Shown: positions 45,937 through 56,442, counted from the first letter of the stretch. The stretch is 64,000 nt of DNA from Isoalcanivorax pacificus W11-5 (GCF_000299335.2 NZ_CP004387.1:2790001-2854000); one strand, 5' to 3'. Numbers and translations are program-made. The notes: generated by a model from the sequence alone, not told the origin.

Positions 45937-47037
45937 CTACAGATCAGCCAGCGGATGCGTCGGTGCCGGGCTGTCAAAAAAACCTTCAACATACTCGCGC
46001 GGCACCTCGTTGACCTGCGCATAACGGAACTGCGGGCTGCCATCCTTCTCGATCAGCAGCGCACGCACGCCCTCGCGGAAATCCGGATGCATCGCGCACT
46101 GCACGGACATGCACCACTCCAGACGGAACACTTCGGCAATGGAGAGATGCTTCGCACGGCGCAGTTGCTCCCACACCAGCCAGGCGGTCTGCGCGCAACC
46201 CCGTTCAAAGGTCGAGGCCGCACGGTGCAACCACTCGCCCCCGTCCTTGAGCCGCCGCAGCGCTTCCGCCACTTCCGGCAACGTGGCCCGGTCACAGGCC
46301 TGATTGATCTGGTCAAAGTGCTCGCGCACGTTCGAGGCCGGCAGCGACGGCGACGCCGCTTCGCGCAGGCAGCGATGCACCAGCGCCGTATCGAGCGTTT
46401 CGTCACCGCTGAGCGACAGCAGGGCCAGGCTGTCGAGCACCGCCTCGCGCCGGTCGGCATGGATGAACACATCGGCCAGCCCCATGAACAGCGCGTCGGC
46501 CGCGTTCAGATGCACCCCTGTGAGGCCGGCAAACAGACCCGTCTTGCCCGGCGCGCGGTTGAGGAACCAGCTCCCGCCCACATCCGGGTACAGGCCGATG
46601 GTGATTTCCGGCATCGCCAGTTTCGATTTCTCGGTCACCACACGCTGGCTGGCGCCTTGCATCAGCCCCATGCCACCGCCCATGACGACACCGTGGCCCC
46701 AGCAGATCACCGGTTTCTCGTACACATGCAGCAGGTGATCCAGGCGGTATTCCGCCGCAAAATAGTCCTCGATGAACGGGTTGCGTTCGCCCACCGGCGT
46801 CATGCTGCGGTACATCTCGACGATATCGCCGCCGGCACAGAAGGCGCGCTCGCCTTCGCCTTCCAGCCAGACACAGGCGATGGCGTCATCGTGCTCCCAG
46901 TCGATCAGCTTTTCGTACAGCAGGCCGATCATGGTGCGGCTCAGCGAATTCAGCGAGCGCGGTGCATTCAGCCGCGCAATGCCGACCTTCTTGCCGGACT
47001 CACACGGGCGTTCTTCAAACAGTACCGAATCGGACAT
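45937..47037 (-). CDS. 3-hydroxyisobutyryl-CoA hydrolase (enoyl-CoA hydratase fold)
   Basis: Hydrolyses 3-hydroxyisobutyryl-CoA to free 3-hydroxyisobutyrate in valine degradation. The 366-residue protein has the crotonase-fold oxyanion-hole segments RAFCAGGDIVEMYR and GHGVVMGGGMGLMQGASQRV. The hydrolase-type active-site stretch MPEITIGLYPDVGGSWFLNR follows. The length and the long C-terminal helical domain (about 260-366) fit the hydrolase rather than an enoyl-CoA hydratase. It is the last gene of the mmsA operon. Confidence 0.9.
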   Translation of the reverse strand: MSDSVLFEERPCESGKKVGIARLNAPRSLNSLSRTMIGLLYEKLIDWEHDDAIACVWLEGEGERAFCAGGDIVEMYRSMTPVGERNPFIEDYFAAEYRLDHLLHVYEKPVICWGHGVVMGGGMGLMQGASQRVVTEKSKLAMPEITIGLYPDVGGSWFLNRAPGKTGLFAGLTGVHLNAADALFMGLADVFIHADRREAVLDSLALLSLSGDETLDTALVHRCLREAASPSLPASNVREHFDQINQACDRATLPEVAEALRRLKDGGEWLHRAASTFERGCAQTAWLVWEQLRRAKHLSIAEVFRLEWCMSVQCAMHPDFREGVRALLIEKDGSPQFRYAQVNEVPREYVEGFFDSPAPTHPLADL

Positions 47038-47055
47038 GACTGCTCCGTTTGTTGA

Positions 47056-47943
47056 TCACTCGCGCACTTTCAGCAACGACAGGATGCTGGAGAAATCCAG
47101 CCGCCCGTTGCCCTGCGCGCCATGCAGGCCATAAAGACTTTTCGCCAGCGCGCCCATCGGCGTGCGGCCCTTCACCGCCAGCACGTTGTCCATGGCCAGC
47201 GTGAGATCCTTGTTCATCAGGTCGACGGCAAAGCCGCCCTGGTAATCGTTCGCCGAGGGCACATTGTCCATCGTGCCCGGCCACGGATTATACACTTCCA
47301 GCGACCAGTTACGGCCGGAGCTGGCGAGCATGATATCGGACAGCACTTTCGGGTCCAGGCCGTTGTCCACGCCCAGCTGCAACGCCTCGCAGGTGCCGAT
47401 CATGTGAATCGCCAGCAGCATGTTGTTGCAGATCTTGGCGATCTGTCCGGCGCCGTTGTCGCCGGCGTGGAATACATTGCGGCCCATGTTCGCGAGCACC
47501 GGCCGCGCCCGCTCCACCGCTTCGGCAGGGCCGCCGCAGATAAACGTCAGCGTGCCGGCCTTCGCACCACCGACCCCGCCGGAGACCGGCGCATCAATCA
47601 CCGTGCGGCCCATGGCGGCGGCTGCCTGCGCAAGTGTCCTGGCTGTGGCGGCGTCAATCGTGGAGCAGTCAATAATCAGTGCCTGCGCCGGAATGCTGGC
47701 CAGCACGCCCTGCTCCCCCAGGTACAACCCGTTCACCGCCGCCGCCGACGGCAGCATGCTGATGACGATCTCGGCATCCGCCACCGTATCCGCCGGGCTG
47801 CCCCCGGCCTGCGCGCCTTCGGCCACCACGGCGTCCACCAGCGACGACGCCAGGTCGAACACCCGCACCTGATGACCGGCCCGTACCAGATTCACGGCCA
47901 TCGGGCCGCCCATGTTGCCGACACCAAAGAATGCGATCCGCAT
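47056..47943 (-). CDS. mmsB: 3-hydroxyisobutyrate dehydrogenase
   Basis: NAD-dependent oxidation of 3-hydroxyisobutyrate to methylmalonate semialdehyde. The 295-residue protein has the Rossmann start MRIAFFGVGNMGGPMAVNLV. DAPVSGGVGGAKAGTL is the substrate-binding segment, and the catalytic Lys lies in NGAGQIAKICNNMLLAIHM. It is placed between the hydrolase and the acyl-CoA dehydrogenase of the operon. Confidence 0.95.
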   Translation of the reverse strand: MRIAFFGVGNMGGPMAVNLVRAGHQVRVFDLASSLVDAVVAEGAQAGGSPADTVADAEIVISMLPSAAAVNGLYLGEQGVLASIPAQALIIDCSTIDAATARTLAQAAAAMGRTVIDAPVSGGVGGAKAGTLTFICGGPAEAVERARPVLANMGRNVFHAGDNGAGQIAKICNNMLLAIHMIGTCEALQLGVDNGLDPKVLSDIMLASSGRNWSLEVYNPWPGTMDNVPSANDYQGGFAVDLMNKDLTLAMDNVLAVKGRTPMGALAKSLYGLHGAQGNGRLDFSSILSLLKVRE

Positions 47944-47998
47944 GATGTGCTCCTTTGTTGTTTGAAGCCGGCCAGCGCCGGCATTGTTCGTCTTCGGG

Positions 47999-49147
47999 TC
48001 AGACCGCCACGCCGGCCAGCAATCGCCGGGCGATGATCACACGCATGATTTCATTGGTGCCTTCCAGTATCTGGTGCACCCTCGCATCGCGCACATAACG
48101 CTCCAGCGGGTATTCACGGATATAGCCGTAGCCGCCGTGCAGTTGCAGCGCGTCGTTGCAGACGTTGAAACACAGATCCGTCGCCAGCCGTTTGGCCATG
48201 GCACAGTACAGCGTCTTTTCCGCATCCCCCTGATCCAGTTTCCAGGCCGCCAGGTACACCATCTGTCGCGCCGCCACCAGCTCGGTGGCCATGTCCGCCA
48301 GCCGGAACTGCACCGTCTGGAAATCCGACAGGGGCTGGCCGAACTGCTGCCGTGTCTGCACGTACTCGCCGGCCTGCGCGAGCGCTGCCGAGGCAGCACC
48401 CAGCGAACAACTGGCGATATTGATGCGGCCACCATCGAGCCCGCGCATGGCAATGCGAAAGCCATCGCCCTCCTGGCCAAGCAGGTGGCTGACGGGAACG
48501 CGCACGTTCTCCAGTGTCACCTGCCGGGTCGGCTGGCTCTTCCAGCCCATCTTGTCTTCGTTGCGCCCATAGCTGATGCCGGGCGCATCCGCCGGCACCA
48601 GGAAGCAGGAGACACCGCCCGCCCCGGCACCGCCAGTGCGCGCCATCAGCACCAGCACATCGGTGCTGCCGGCGCCGGAAATAAACGCCTTGGTGCCGTT
48701 GAGCAGATAATCGTCGCCGTCGCGGCGCGCGGTGGTTTTCAGCGCCGCCGCATCCGAACCGGCACCCGGTTCGGTCAGGCAGTAAGACGCGAGTTTTTCG
48801 CCGCTGGTCAACGCCGGGCACCATTCGGTACGGATCTCGTCCGTGGCGAACGAGGCCACCATCCAGGTCGCCATGTTGTGGATGGTGATAAACGCCGTGG
48901 TCGAGGTGCAGCCGCGCGACAATTGTTCAAACACCAGCGCCGCATCCAGCCGCGACAGGCCCAGCCCACCGACGGCCTCTGGCGTGTACAGCCCCATGAA
49001 ACCCAGTTGGCCCGCTTCCCGCAGCGTGTTCAGCGGGAAGTGGCTGCGTGCATCCCAGTCCGCCGCGAACGGCGCCAGCGCCTTGTCGCTGAACTGGCGC
49101 GCAGTGTCCTGGTAGGCGAGCTGTTCTTCGGTCAGTGAAAAATCCAT
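47999..49147 (-). CDS. Acyl-CoA dehydrogenase, probably isobutyryl-CoA dehydrogenase
   Basis: FAD-dependent dehydrogenation of isobutyryl-CoA to methacrylyl-CoA. The 382-residue protein has the usual acyl-CoA dehydrogenase signatures: YCLTEPGAGSDAAALKTTAR, and late QLHGGYGYIREYPLERYVRD with QILEGTNEIMRVIIAR, which carries the catalytic Glu region. Substrate is inferred from the neighbours, mmsA upstream and mmsB downstream. No enoyl-CoA hydratase gene is in the operon, so that step must be encoded elsewhere. Confidence 0.93.
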   Translation of the reverse strand: MDFSLTEEQLAYQDTARQFSDKALAPFAADWDARSHFPLNTLREAGQLGFMGLYTPEAVGGLGLSRLDAALVFEQLSRGCTSTTAFITIHNMATWMVASFATDEIRTEWCPALTSGEKLASYCLTEPGAGSDAAALKTTARRDGDDYLLNGTKAFISGAGSTDVLVLMARTGGAGAGGVSCFLVPADAPGISYGRNEDKMGWKSQPTRQVTLENVRVPVSHLLGQEGDGFRIAMRGLDGGRINIASCSLGAASAALAQAGEYVQTRQQFGQPLSDFQTVQFRLADMATELVAARQMVYLAAWKLDQGDAEKTLYCAMAKRLATDLCFNVCNDALQLHGGYGYIREYPLERYVRDARVHQILEGTNEIMRVIIARRLLAGVAV

Positions 49148-49163
49148 CGCGTGCTCCAGGCCC

Positions 49164-50654
49164 TTACTTCAGGCTGATGGTCATGTTCGCTTCGTGCACC
49201 ATGTCGTCCTCCGGCCAGCGCGAGGTGACGGTCTTGGTCTCGGTGTAGAAGCGCACACCCTGCTTGCCGTAGGCGTGCAGGTCACCATAGAAGGAGCCTT
49301 TCCAGCCGGTAAAGGAGAAGAACGGCAGCGGCACCGGGATCGGGATATTGATGCCCACCTGGCCGACTTCGACTTCGTGCTGGTATTTGCGCGCGGCGGC
49401 ACCGCTGGCGGTAAAGATGGAGGTGCCGTTGCCGTACGGGTTCTGGTTCACCAGCGCGATGGCTTCATCGAGCGTATCCACGCACATGCAGCACAGCACC
49501 GGGCCAAAGATTTCCTCGCGGTAGATGCTCATCTCGCGAGTGACATTGCTGAACACCGTCGGACCCACCCAGTTGCCGTCCGGCAGGCCGTCCACAGTGC
49601 AGTCGGAGCCATCCAGCAAACATTCCGCACCTTCTTCCTTGCCCTGACGGATCATGTCCAGCACGCGTTTTTTCGCCTGCGGGCTGATCAGCGGACCATA
49701 GCCGGCCTGCTCATCATCCCAGGCGCCCGGGCGCACCTTGGCCAGTTCATCACGCAATGCCGGGATCAGTTTTTTCGAATCACCGACGAACACCGCCACC
49801 GAAATCGCCATGCAGCGCTGGCCGGCGGCGCCCACGGAGGCGCCGACCAACTGGCTGACCACCTGCTGCGGATTCGCGTCCGGCATGATCACCGTGTGGT
49901 TTTTTGCGCCGGCAAAGCACTGCGCACGCTTGAGGTGCTCGGTGGCGGTCCGGTAGACGTGCTGGCCCACCGGCACGGAACCGACGAACGACACCGCACG
50001 AATGGCCGGGTGCGTGAGCAGCGTATCCACCTGATGGCGACCGCCATGGACCACCTGCAACACGCCCTCTGGCGCGCCGGCTTCCAGGAACAGCTCCGCC
50101 AGCCGCACAGCGGTCATCGGGTCCTGTTCGGACGGCTTGAGAATAAAGGTGTTACCGCAGGCAATCGCCATCGGGAACATCCACAGCGGAATCATGGCCG
50201 GGAAATTGAACGGCGTGATGCCGGCGCACACACCCAGCGGCTGGATCCAGGAATGGGTATCGACCCCCCGGGCCACGTTCTCGACCGTCTCCCCCATCAT
50301 CAGCGCAGGGATATTGGCAGCCTGTTCGACCACCTCGATACCGCGCCACAGGTCACCCTTGGCATCGGCGAAGGTCTTGCCGGTTTCCTGCGCGATCAGC
50401 TCGCCGATTTCGTCATGGTGTTCTTTCAGCAGGTGCTGGTAACGCATCATCAAACGCGCGCGCTCCGGCACAGCCACTTCGCGCCAGGACAGAAACGCCT
50501 TGCCGGCGGCGTCGATGGCCGCCTGCATTTCCGCATCGGTGGCCATCGGCACGTTCCAGAGCACGTCCTGATTGGCCGGGTTGGTGACCGGCAGGGTCTC
50601 CCCGCCGCCTGTGATGAATTCGCCGCCGATCAGATGCGGTACGGAACGGGTCAT
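49164..50654 (-). CDS. mmsA: Methylmalonate-semialdehyde dehydrogenase (CoA-acylating)
   Basis: Converts methylmalonate semialdehyde plus CoA and NAD to propionyl-CoA and CO2, the last step of valine degradation. The 496-residue aldehyde dehydrogenase has [20 protein letters not shown] and the family segment [13 protein letters not shown]. The catalytic Cys is in [35 protein letters not shown] lies near the C-terminus. It is the first gene of the operon, divergent from the AraC-type regulator. Confidence 0.96.
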   Translation of the reverse strand: MTRSVPHLIGGEFITGGGETLPVTNPANQDVLWNVPMATDAEMQAAIDAAGKAFLSWREVAVPERARLMMRYQHLLKEHHDEIGELIAQETGKTFADAKGDLWRGIEVVEQAANIPALMMGETVENVARGVDTHSWIQPLGVCAGITPFNFPAMIPLWMFPMAIACGNTFILKPSEQDPMTAVRLAELFLEAGAPEGVLQVVHGGRHQVDTLLTHPAIRAVSFVGSVPVGQHVYRTATEHLKRAQCFAGAKNHTVIMPDANPQQVVSQLVGASVGAAGQRCMAISVAVFVGDSKKLIPALRDELAKVRPGAWDDEQAGYGPLISPQAKKRVLDMIRQGKEEGAECLLDGSDCTVDGLPDGNWVGPTVFSNVTREMSIYREEIFGPVLCCMCVDTLDEAIALVNQNPYGNGTSIFTASGAAARKYQHEVEVGQVGINIPIPVPLPFFSFTGWKGSFYGDLHAYGKQGVRFYTETKTVTSRWPEDDMVHEANMTISLK

Positions 50655-50787
50655 AGCGCTCTCCCTGGAGCCGTGAACGGCTGTGTTATTGGCATTGCCC
50701 GGCAGGGCCGGGATTCAGTGTGCCAGTTTTAGCACGGACATGGCCGGGGTAAGATGGCTTCCATTGCAGAGAGATGGACTATATTGC

Positions 50788-51705
50788 ATGAACCGCCCAC
50801 CTGCCGCCGCGCCCGCCCAGACCTCAGACTGGCCTCTTTCCGGCCAGGGCGAGCGCGTTCTGCTGCCCCAGACCCTGCTGGCAAGTCTGGCTGGGCATCC
50901 CTTGAGCAAGGCGTTTCATCCGCTGGCGTTCGGCTACTATCCGCGCGCCAGCGGCCACCGCATGGCACGCCGGCACCCGGCGGACGATATTGTGATTTAT
51001 TGCGTAGAGGGGTGCGCCAGTGTGAGCCTGGGCGAGCACCGCACCAGCGTGCACGCTGGCGACCTGCTGTATCTGCCGGCCGGACAGCCGCACAGTTACG
51101 AGGCCGACCCGCGCCAGCCCTGGAGCCTGTTCTGGATGCATCTGGGCGGCGAGGAAGCCGCGCTGCAACTGCGCCAGTTGTTCGGCGCGCACTCGCTGCT
51201 GCACCCCGGCCTGCATGAAAGACTGCTCAGCGATTTCCGCGCCCTGCTCGACAGCACCCGTGGCAGCCACCAGCTGAGCGCCTACCTGCACGCCGCCAAC
51301 CTGTGCCGGACCATACTGAGTTATGCCGCGCTATTGCTCAGCCAGCCCCGTGAAGCACGAAGCGGGCTGGACATCGACACCCTGCACCTGCACATGCAGA
51401 CCCGTATCCATGACCGGCTGACACTGGCGGACATGGCCACACTGGCCGGACAGCCGTCACGCTATCAGTTCATTCGCGACTATCGCGCCCACACCGGGCA
51501 GACACCGGTGAAGGCCTTCCTGCACATGAAAGTGGCACGCGCCTGCTACCTGCTGGAAACCAGTCGCCTGCCGGTGGCTGATATTGCGCAGCAACTGGGT
51601 TTTGATGACCCCTATTACTTCTCGCGGCTGTTCCGCAAGGCCACGGGCGCCAGCCCGGCGCAGTACCGCAAGCAGGGGATGGCGCCGCCGCGACAGGATC
51701 TCTGA
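50788..51705 (+). CDS. mmsR: AraC-family regulator of valine catabolism (MmsR-like)
   Basis: Transcription factor that probably activates the divergent mmsA operon, as MmsR does in Pseudomonas. The 305-residue protein has an N-terminal cupin-like sensing domain (HPADDIVIYCVEGCASVSLG, LYLPAGQPHSYEADP). The C-terminal double helix-turn-helix covers about 205-300 (LTLADMATLAGQPSRYQFIR, LPVADIAQQLGFDDPYYFSR, LFRKATGASPAQYRK). The ATG at 50788 was chosen; a 35-codon upstream extension is open but not family-like. The operator should be in 50655-50787. Confidence 0.88.
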   Translation: MNRPPAAAPAQTSDWPLSGQGERVLLPQTLLASLAGHPLSKAFHPLAFGYYPRASGHRMARRHPADDIVIYCVEGCASVSLGEHRTSVHAGDLLYLPAGQPHSYEADPRQPWSLFWMHLGGEEAALQLRQLFGAHSLLHPGLHERLLSDFRALLDSTRGSHQLSAYLHAANLCRTILSYAALLLSQPREARSGLDIDTLHLHMQTRIHDRLTLADMATLAGQPSRYQFIRDYRAHTGQTPVKAFLHMKVARACYLLETSRLPVADIAQQLGFDDPYYFSRLFRKATGASPAQYRKQGMAPPRQDL

Positions 51706-51926
51706 CCAACCGTCAATGCACCAGATGGCGTTTACGCCTGAAACGCGCAACAGGGCAGCGCCACGACTCAGGCTTTAGGCTTAGTGATGAATTGAAAAAT
51801 AATGTAAAACGGCACCGATATTGTGGAGATCAGCGCCTAAAAACACGCTTTCTTCACGCAAAATCGTTCGGGATACACCTGTTTCCCCTGGCACGGAAGC
51901 GCCAACTCGGTAACTGGGCCGCGCCT

Positions 51927-52610
51927 CTACAGACGCCAGTTGATGGGTGTTTTGCCCTGCTGTACCAGCCAGTCATTGGCGCGGGAAAAATGCCCGCAGC
52001 CGATGAAACCCCGATGTGCCGACAACGGTGAAGGATGCGGCGCGGTCAGCACCAGGTGCCGCTTGCGGTCAATCAGGTTGCCCTTGCGCTGTGCGTAACT
52101 GCCCCAGAGCATGAACACCAGCCCGTCGCGCTCGCGGTTGAGATGATCAATGGCAGCGTCGGTAAAACGCTCCCAGCCCTTGCCCTGGTGTGATGCCGCC
52201 TGACGCTGCTCCACGGTCAGCACCGCGTTCAGCAACAGCACGCCTTGCTCCGCCCACGGCACCAGACAGCCGCTGCGCGACATTTCAATGCCGAGATCAC
52301 GCTGGATCTCCTTGACGATATTCTGCAGGCTCGGCGGCGGCGGCACGCCAGCAGGCACGGAAAAACTCAGGCCGTGCGCCTGGCCAGGCCCGTGGTACGG
52401 GTCCTGGCCCAGGATCACGACCTTGACCTGGTCGAAAGGGGTGGTATTGAAGGCATTGAAAATCTGCGGGCCCGGTGGGTACACCACCTTGCCACGCCGT
52501 TTTTCTTCCAGCAGGAACGCACGCAGCGCCTGCATGTATTCACTGTCGAATTCCGTTTCCAGGGCGGCTTTCCAGCCCGGTTCCATCTGTACGCTGCGTT
52601 GTGACGTCAT
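51927..52610 (-). CDS. ung: Uracil-DNA glycosylase
   Basis: Removes uracil from DNA. The 227-residue protein has the water-activating D70 in [16 protein letters not shown]. The uracil-binding segment LLLNAVLTV and the LMWGSYAQ-like stretch ([13 protein letters not shown]) follow. The catalytic His loop is in [17 protein letters not shown]. It stands downstream of, and on the same strand as, a TetR regulator. About 220 bases between mmsR and its stop hold no gene and are locally A+T-rich. Confidence 0.96.
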   Translation of the reverse strand: MTSQRSVQMEPGWKAALETEFDSEYMQALRAFLLEEKRRGKVVYPPGPQIFNAFNTTPFDQVKVVILGQDPYHGPGQAHGLSFSVPAGVPPPPSLQNIVKEIQRDLGIEMSRSGCLVPWAEQGVLLLNAVLTVEQRQAASHQGKGWERFTDAAIDHLNRERDGLVFMLWGSYAQRKGNLIDRKRHLVLTAPHPSPLSAHRGFIGCGHFSRANDWLVQQGKTPINWRL

Positions 52611-52636
52611 TGCCCTGCTGTACTGCCTGCTGGTGG

Positions 52637-53308
52637 TCAGGATGCCTGTGTCGTGCGTGCCATCATTTCCAGCGTGTGGGCGACGCGCGCGCGGACATCC
52701 GCTTCGGTGTATTTGTCCGGCGCCGCCAGCATATCCTGTTCGATACCGTAGAGCACGGCGAAGAACACTTCTGCATCCAGCACTGGCTCTTTACTGCCCA
52801 GACGCTCGCAGGCACCCGCCAGCACATCCAGCTGTTTCTGCTTGTAGACCGCAGCCAGTTCACGCAGGCGCTCATCCAGCAGCGCCTCGTGCAGGAAGGC
52901 CTGCTCGGCGATCAGATGATCGCGCATGTTGTGCACTTCGTTGATCACGTAGGCAGCGGTCATTTCTGCGAGCGTGGCCAGCAACGATTGACGCTGCTCA
53001 TCGCTCATCTGTGCCGGCACGCCATCGATCAGCGCGAATGCCTGATCACGGAACGGCTCGATCACGTCATGCATGGCCTGTTCGGCAAACAGCGTGAAGG
53101 TATCCGCGATCAGATCGGTAATGTCCTTGAAATAATAGGTTGTCGCAGACAACGGCACGTCGGCTTCCTTCGCCACCGCGCGATGCCGCACACTGCGCAC
53201 ACCATCACGAATGATGATGCGCAACGCGGCTTCCAGAATGGCACGTCTGCGCTGCTCACTGCCGGCACGGCGCGCCTTGCGACCCTGATATTGAATAGCA
53301 GATGTCAT
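52637..53308 (-). CDS. TetR-family transcriptional regulator
   Basis: A one-component repressor with an unknown ligand. The 223-residue protein has an N-terminal TetR helix-turn-helix ([38 protein letters not shown], then [12 protein letters not shown]). The remaining all-helical domain would bind the effector and dimerise. It lies between lysS and ung with no metabolic gene nearby, so its target cannot be told from context. Confidence 0.88.
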   Translation of the reverse strand: MTSAIQYQGRKARRAGSEQRRRAILEAALRIIIRDGVRSVRHRAVAKEADVPLSATTYYFKDITDLIADTFTLFAEQAMHDVIEPFRDQAFALIDGVPAQMSDEQRQSLLATLAEMTAAYVINEVHNMRDHLIAEQAFLHEALLDERLRELAAVYKQKQLDVLAGACERLGSKEPVLDAEVFFAVLYGIEQDMLAAPDKYTEADVRARVAHTLEMMARTTQAS

Positions 53309-53343
53309 CTGAATCCCTTGATGTGTTTCAACTATGCCCCCGG

Positions 53344-54831
53344 TTAAGCGCCGCCTGGTTTTGCCAGCGGACGCATATGGGGAAAGAGAATCACATCACG
53401 GATGGATGGCGTATCGGTAAAAAGCATTACCAGCCTGTCTATGCCGATCCCCTCACCTGCGGTGGGCGGCATACCGTACTCCAGCGCCGTCACATAATCG
53501 TCGTCAAAAAACATGGCCTCCAGGTCGCCGGCGTCCTTCTCGGCAGCCTGGCTACGGAAGCGTTCGGCCTGGTCTTCGGCATCGTTCAGCTCGGAGAAGC
53601 CGTTGGCGATTTCCCGGCCACCGACAAAAAACTCAAACCGGTCGGTGACGAACGGGTTGGCGTCGCTGCGACGTGCCAGCGGCGACACTTCGGTCGGGTA
53701 TTCGGTGATGAAGGTCGGCTGCATTAATCGATGTTCTACCGTTTTCTCGAAAATTTCGATCTGCACCTTGCCCAGCCCGTAGCTGTCCTTCAGCGGAATA
53801 CCCAGACCGGTGGCGATGGCGCGCGCGCCCTGCTCGTCGCGCAGCTGTTCGGCGCGTATGTCCGGATTGAAGTGCAGGATCGAATCGAACACCGTCATGC
53901 GCGCAAACGGCTGGCCGAAATCGAACATCTCGCCCTGGTACGGCACGTCCGTGCTGCCGAGCACATCCAGCGCGATGGTGCGCAGCATGTCTTCGGTCAG
54001 GTCCATCAGGTCGTTGTAGTCGGCGTAGGCCTGGTAGAACTCCACCATGGTGAATTCCGGGTTGTGCCGGGTGGAGAGCCCTTCATTGCGGAAATTGCGG
54101 TTGATCTCGAACACGCGGTCGAAGCCGCCCACCACCAGCCGTTTCAGGTACAGCTCCGGCGCAATGCGCAGATACATGTCCAGGTCCAGGCTATTGTGGT
54201 GGGTGACGAACGGCCGCGCCGTGGCGCCGCCGGGAATCACCTGCAGCATCGGCGTTTCCGCCTCATAGAAGCCACGCTGCTCCAGGTACCGGCGAATGCC
54301 ACTGACCACCCGCGCCCGGATACGGAATGTGCGGCGGGTGTCTTCATTGGTCATCAGGTCGACGTAACGCTGGCGGTAGCGCATTTCAGTGTCGGTCAGG
54401 CCCTTGTGTTTTTCCGGCAGCGGACGCAGGGATTTGGTCAGCAGGACATACTCGTCCATCATCACATACAGATCACCCTTGCCGGATTTGCACAGCTTGC
54501 CACGCACACCGACGATGTCGCCGATATCCCAGTGTTTCGTCGCCTGCTGCACGTCCTTGGTGGCATAAATCTGGATACGGCCGCTCTGGTCCTGCAACAC
54601 CTTGAACGACTTGCGATCCAGCATCAGCCGGCCGGCGATGGCGACAACGATGTTGCGGGCTTCCAGCGCGTCCTTTTCTTCCTCGCCGTATTGCGCGATC
54701 AGGTCTGCGGCCAGGCTGTCCGGGCGGTACTGGTTCGGGAATGCCTGGCCTGCCTCACGCAGCTGCCGCAATTTGTCGCGGCGCTCGGCGATCAGACGGT
54801 TTTCGTCCTGCTGGAGCTGGTCGTCAGTCAT
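53344..54831 (-). CDS. lysS: Lysyl-tRNA synthetase, class II
   Basis: Charges tRNA-Lys. The 495-residue protein has an N-terminal OB-fold anticodon-binding domain (about 60-165). Motif 1 is in [20 protein letters not shown], motif 2 in [20 protein letters not shown], and motif 3 in [15 protein letters not shown]. The ATG at 54831 follows AAGGA at eight bases; an upstream extension runs into repeat sequence. It follows prfB, the usual recJ-prfB-lysS order, but a repeat-built terminator-like stem lies between the two. Confidence 0.97.
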   Translation of the reverse strand: MTDDQLQQDENRLIAERRDKLRQLREAGQAFPNQYRPDSLAADLIAQYGEEEKDALEARNIVVAIAGRLMLDRKSFKVLQDQSGRIQIYATKDVQQATKHWDIGDIVGVRGKLCKSGKGDLYVMMDEYVLLTKSLRPLPEKHKGLTDTEMRYRQRYVDLMTNEDTRRTFRIRARVVSGIRRYLEQRGFYEAETPMLQVIPGGATARPFVTHHNSLDLDMYLRIAPELYLKRLVVGGFDRVFEINRNFRNEGLSTRHNPEFTMVEFYQAYADYNDLMDLTEDMLRTIALDVLGSTDVPYQGEMFDFGQPFARMTVFDSILHFNPDIRAEQLRDEQGARAIATGLGIPLKDSYGLGKVQIEIFEKTVEHRLMQPTFITEYPTEVSPLARRSDANPFVTDRFEFFVGGREIANGFSELNDAEDQAERFRSQAAEKDAGDLEAMFFDDDYVTALEYGMPPTAGEGIGIDRLVMLFTDTPSIRDVILFPHMRPLAKPGGA

Positions 54832-54848
54832 GGGGAAAATCCTTGGCC

Positions 54849-54921
54849 GGACGTCTGACGTCGGACATCCGGGGTGTAACACTGAAAAAGCGTCGGACGT
54901 CTGACGTCGGACGTCTGACGC
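54849..54921. repeat. Three copies of a 14-mer between lysS and prfB
   Basis: ggacgtctgacgtc occurs at 54849-54862 and 54895-54908, with a 13-of-14 copy at 54909-54921. The unit is rich in GACGTC half-palindromes. The two adjacent copies also form the stem-loop listed separately. Confidence 0.8.
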
Positions 54922-54924
54922 TTT
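54885..54924 (-). terminator. Repeat-derived stem-loop terminator after prfB
   Basis: AAAGCGTCGGACGT (54887-54900) pairs with ACGTCTGACGCTTT (54911-54924) with a single G-T pair. On the minus strand the stem ends in TTTTT. It begins two bases after the prfB stop, so it should terminate or attenuate read-through into lysS. Confidence 0.7.
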
Positions 54925-54926
54925 GA

Positions 54927-56046
54927 TTACAATCCCGACTTCAGGGACGCTTCGATGAACTGGTCCAGCGCACCGTCAAGTACCGCCTGGGTATTGCGTG
55001 TTTCAACACCCGTGCGCAAATCCTTGATGCGGGCATCGTCCAGCACGTAGGAACGGATCTGGCTGCCCCAGCCAATATCGGCCTTGCTGTTTTCCAGGCG
55101 CTGCTTCTCGGCATTGCGTTTCTGGACTTCCAGCTCGTAGACCTTGGCCTTCAGCATTTTCCAGGCTTCGTCCTTGTTCTGGTGCTGCGAGCGGCCACTC
55201 TGGCTGGCGGACACCACGGTGTGTTCCTCGCCGGTATCCGGGTCCTTGAATACGTAGGTCAGGCGCACGGCGGAATCGGTCCGGTTAACGTGCTGGCCAC
55301 CGGCACCGGACGCGCGGTAGGTATCGGTACGCACCTTGCTCGGATCAATGTCGATATTGATGTCGTCGTCCACTTCCGGCGACACGAACACCGAGCTGAA
55401 CGAGGTGTGGCGGCGGCCGCCGGAATCGAACGGCGATTTGCGCACCAGGCGGTGCACGCCGGTTTCGGTACGCAGCCAGCCGTAGGCGTATTCACCCTGC
55501 ACGTGTACGGTGGCGCTCTTGATGCCGGCCACTTCACCGGCAGACGCTTCGATCAGCTCCGCCTTGAAACCTTTTGCCTCGGCCCAGCGCAGGAACATGC
55601 GCAGCATCATCTCGGCCCAGTCCTGGGCCTCGGTGCCGCCGGAACCGGCCTGGATATCGAGGTAGGCGTTGCAGCTGTCCATCTCGCCGGAGAACATGCG
55701 GCGGAATTCCAGATTGGCGACACTGCTTTCCAGCTCATCGAGCTCACGCGCCAGGTCGGCGAGCATGCCCTCGTCCTTTTCCTCGACGGCGAGTTCGAGC
55801 ATCGCCTCGCTGTCCTCGAAGCCGCTGTCCAGCGTGTCCACGGTGGTCACCACCGCTTCCAGCTGGGCACGTTCACGGCCAAGGGACTGGGCGCGTTCGG
55901 GATTGTTCCAGACGGTCGGGTCTTCGAGCTCGCGCTCGACCTCGGTCAGGCGTTCACGCTTGGTAGCGTAGTCAAAGATACCCCCTGAGCGCGTCGGTGC
56001 GCGCCTTGAGGTCTGCCAGCTGATTGCGCAGCGGATTGATTTCCAT
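54927..56046 (-). CDS. prfB: Peptide chain release factor 2, with programmed +1 frameshift
   Basis: RF2 ends translation at UGA and UAA. The first 24 codons run from ATG 56046 to an in-frame UGA at 55972-55974, preceded by AGGGGG and the slippery CTT. Skipping one T continues as DYATKRERL. This is the self-regulating frameshift of RF2 genes. The full product is about 372 residues. The recognition motif SPF is in [10 protein letters not shown], and the catalytic GGQ in [16 protein letters not shown]. After GGQ the segment before RSQHQNKD is about seven residues longer than in E. coli RF2 and includes KDPDTGEEH. It ends SLKSGL. Confidence 0.97.
55971..55984 (-). promoter_or_regulatory. RF2 programmed +1 frameshift site
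   Basis: On the coding strand AGGGGG acts as an internal Shine-Dalgarno, three bases before CTT TGA C. These are the same elements as in E. coli prfB. Low RF2 makes the ribosome slip at UGA and produce more RF2. Confidence 0.95.
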
Positions 56047-56157
56047 AGCCTTCCAGTTTTACCAGTGCTTGCGGTGGACAGGCGGGCCGGAGGACGGCCC
56101 GCGAAGGGCGTGAATTCTACCGATTGCGCGCGCCAATGGCGAGGCGCGGCGCCCGGT

Positions 56158-56442
56158 TCACTCTGTCAGTTCAAAGATGTGGTAGGCCTCCGGCCGCATC
56201 ATGTCGATGGCGGTGCCGGCAAAGACCGCGTGGTCGGGAATGCCGTCCCCGGTCATGAACACGCGGAAACTCCGCTCGACCTGGTTGCTCTCCAGCAGAC
56301 TGCCCGCCGGCACTTCCACCCAGACATAAAGCAGCCGCTCCTGCTGGCTGTAAGTCACTTCCCGCACGACGCCCTCGGCGGAGAGCTTCAGTTTCTGCAC
56401 CTCACTGCCGGTCTGCAGACGATGTTTGTGTATTGTTTTCAT
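56158..56442 (-). CDS. DUF7352-like small protein
   Basis: A 94-residue protein with a beta-rich pattern: [20 protein letters not shown], then [28 protein letters not shown] and YHIFELTE at the end. The layout resembles the small DUF7352 family, whose function is unknown, found in phages and bacteria. It sits between recJ and prfB, genes that normally adjoin, and is bordered on its recJ side by inverted repeats. It may be a recent arrival. No catalytic motif is visible. Confidence 0.65.
   Translation of the reverse strand: MKTIHKHRLQTGSEVQKLKLSAEGVVREVTYSQQERLLYVWVEVPAGSLLESNQVERSFRVFMTGDGIPDHAVFAGTAIDMMRPEAYHIFELTE

Noticed and set aside
51706..51926. tRNA or small RNA gene between mmsR and ung
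   Set aside because: The region is A+T-rich but contains no cloverleaf, no T-loop consensus and no clear terminator.
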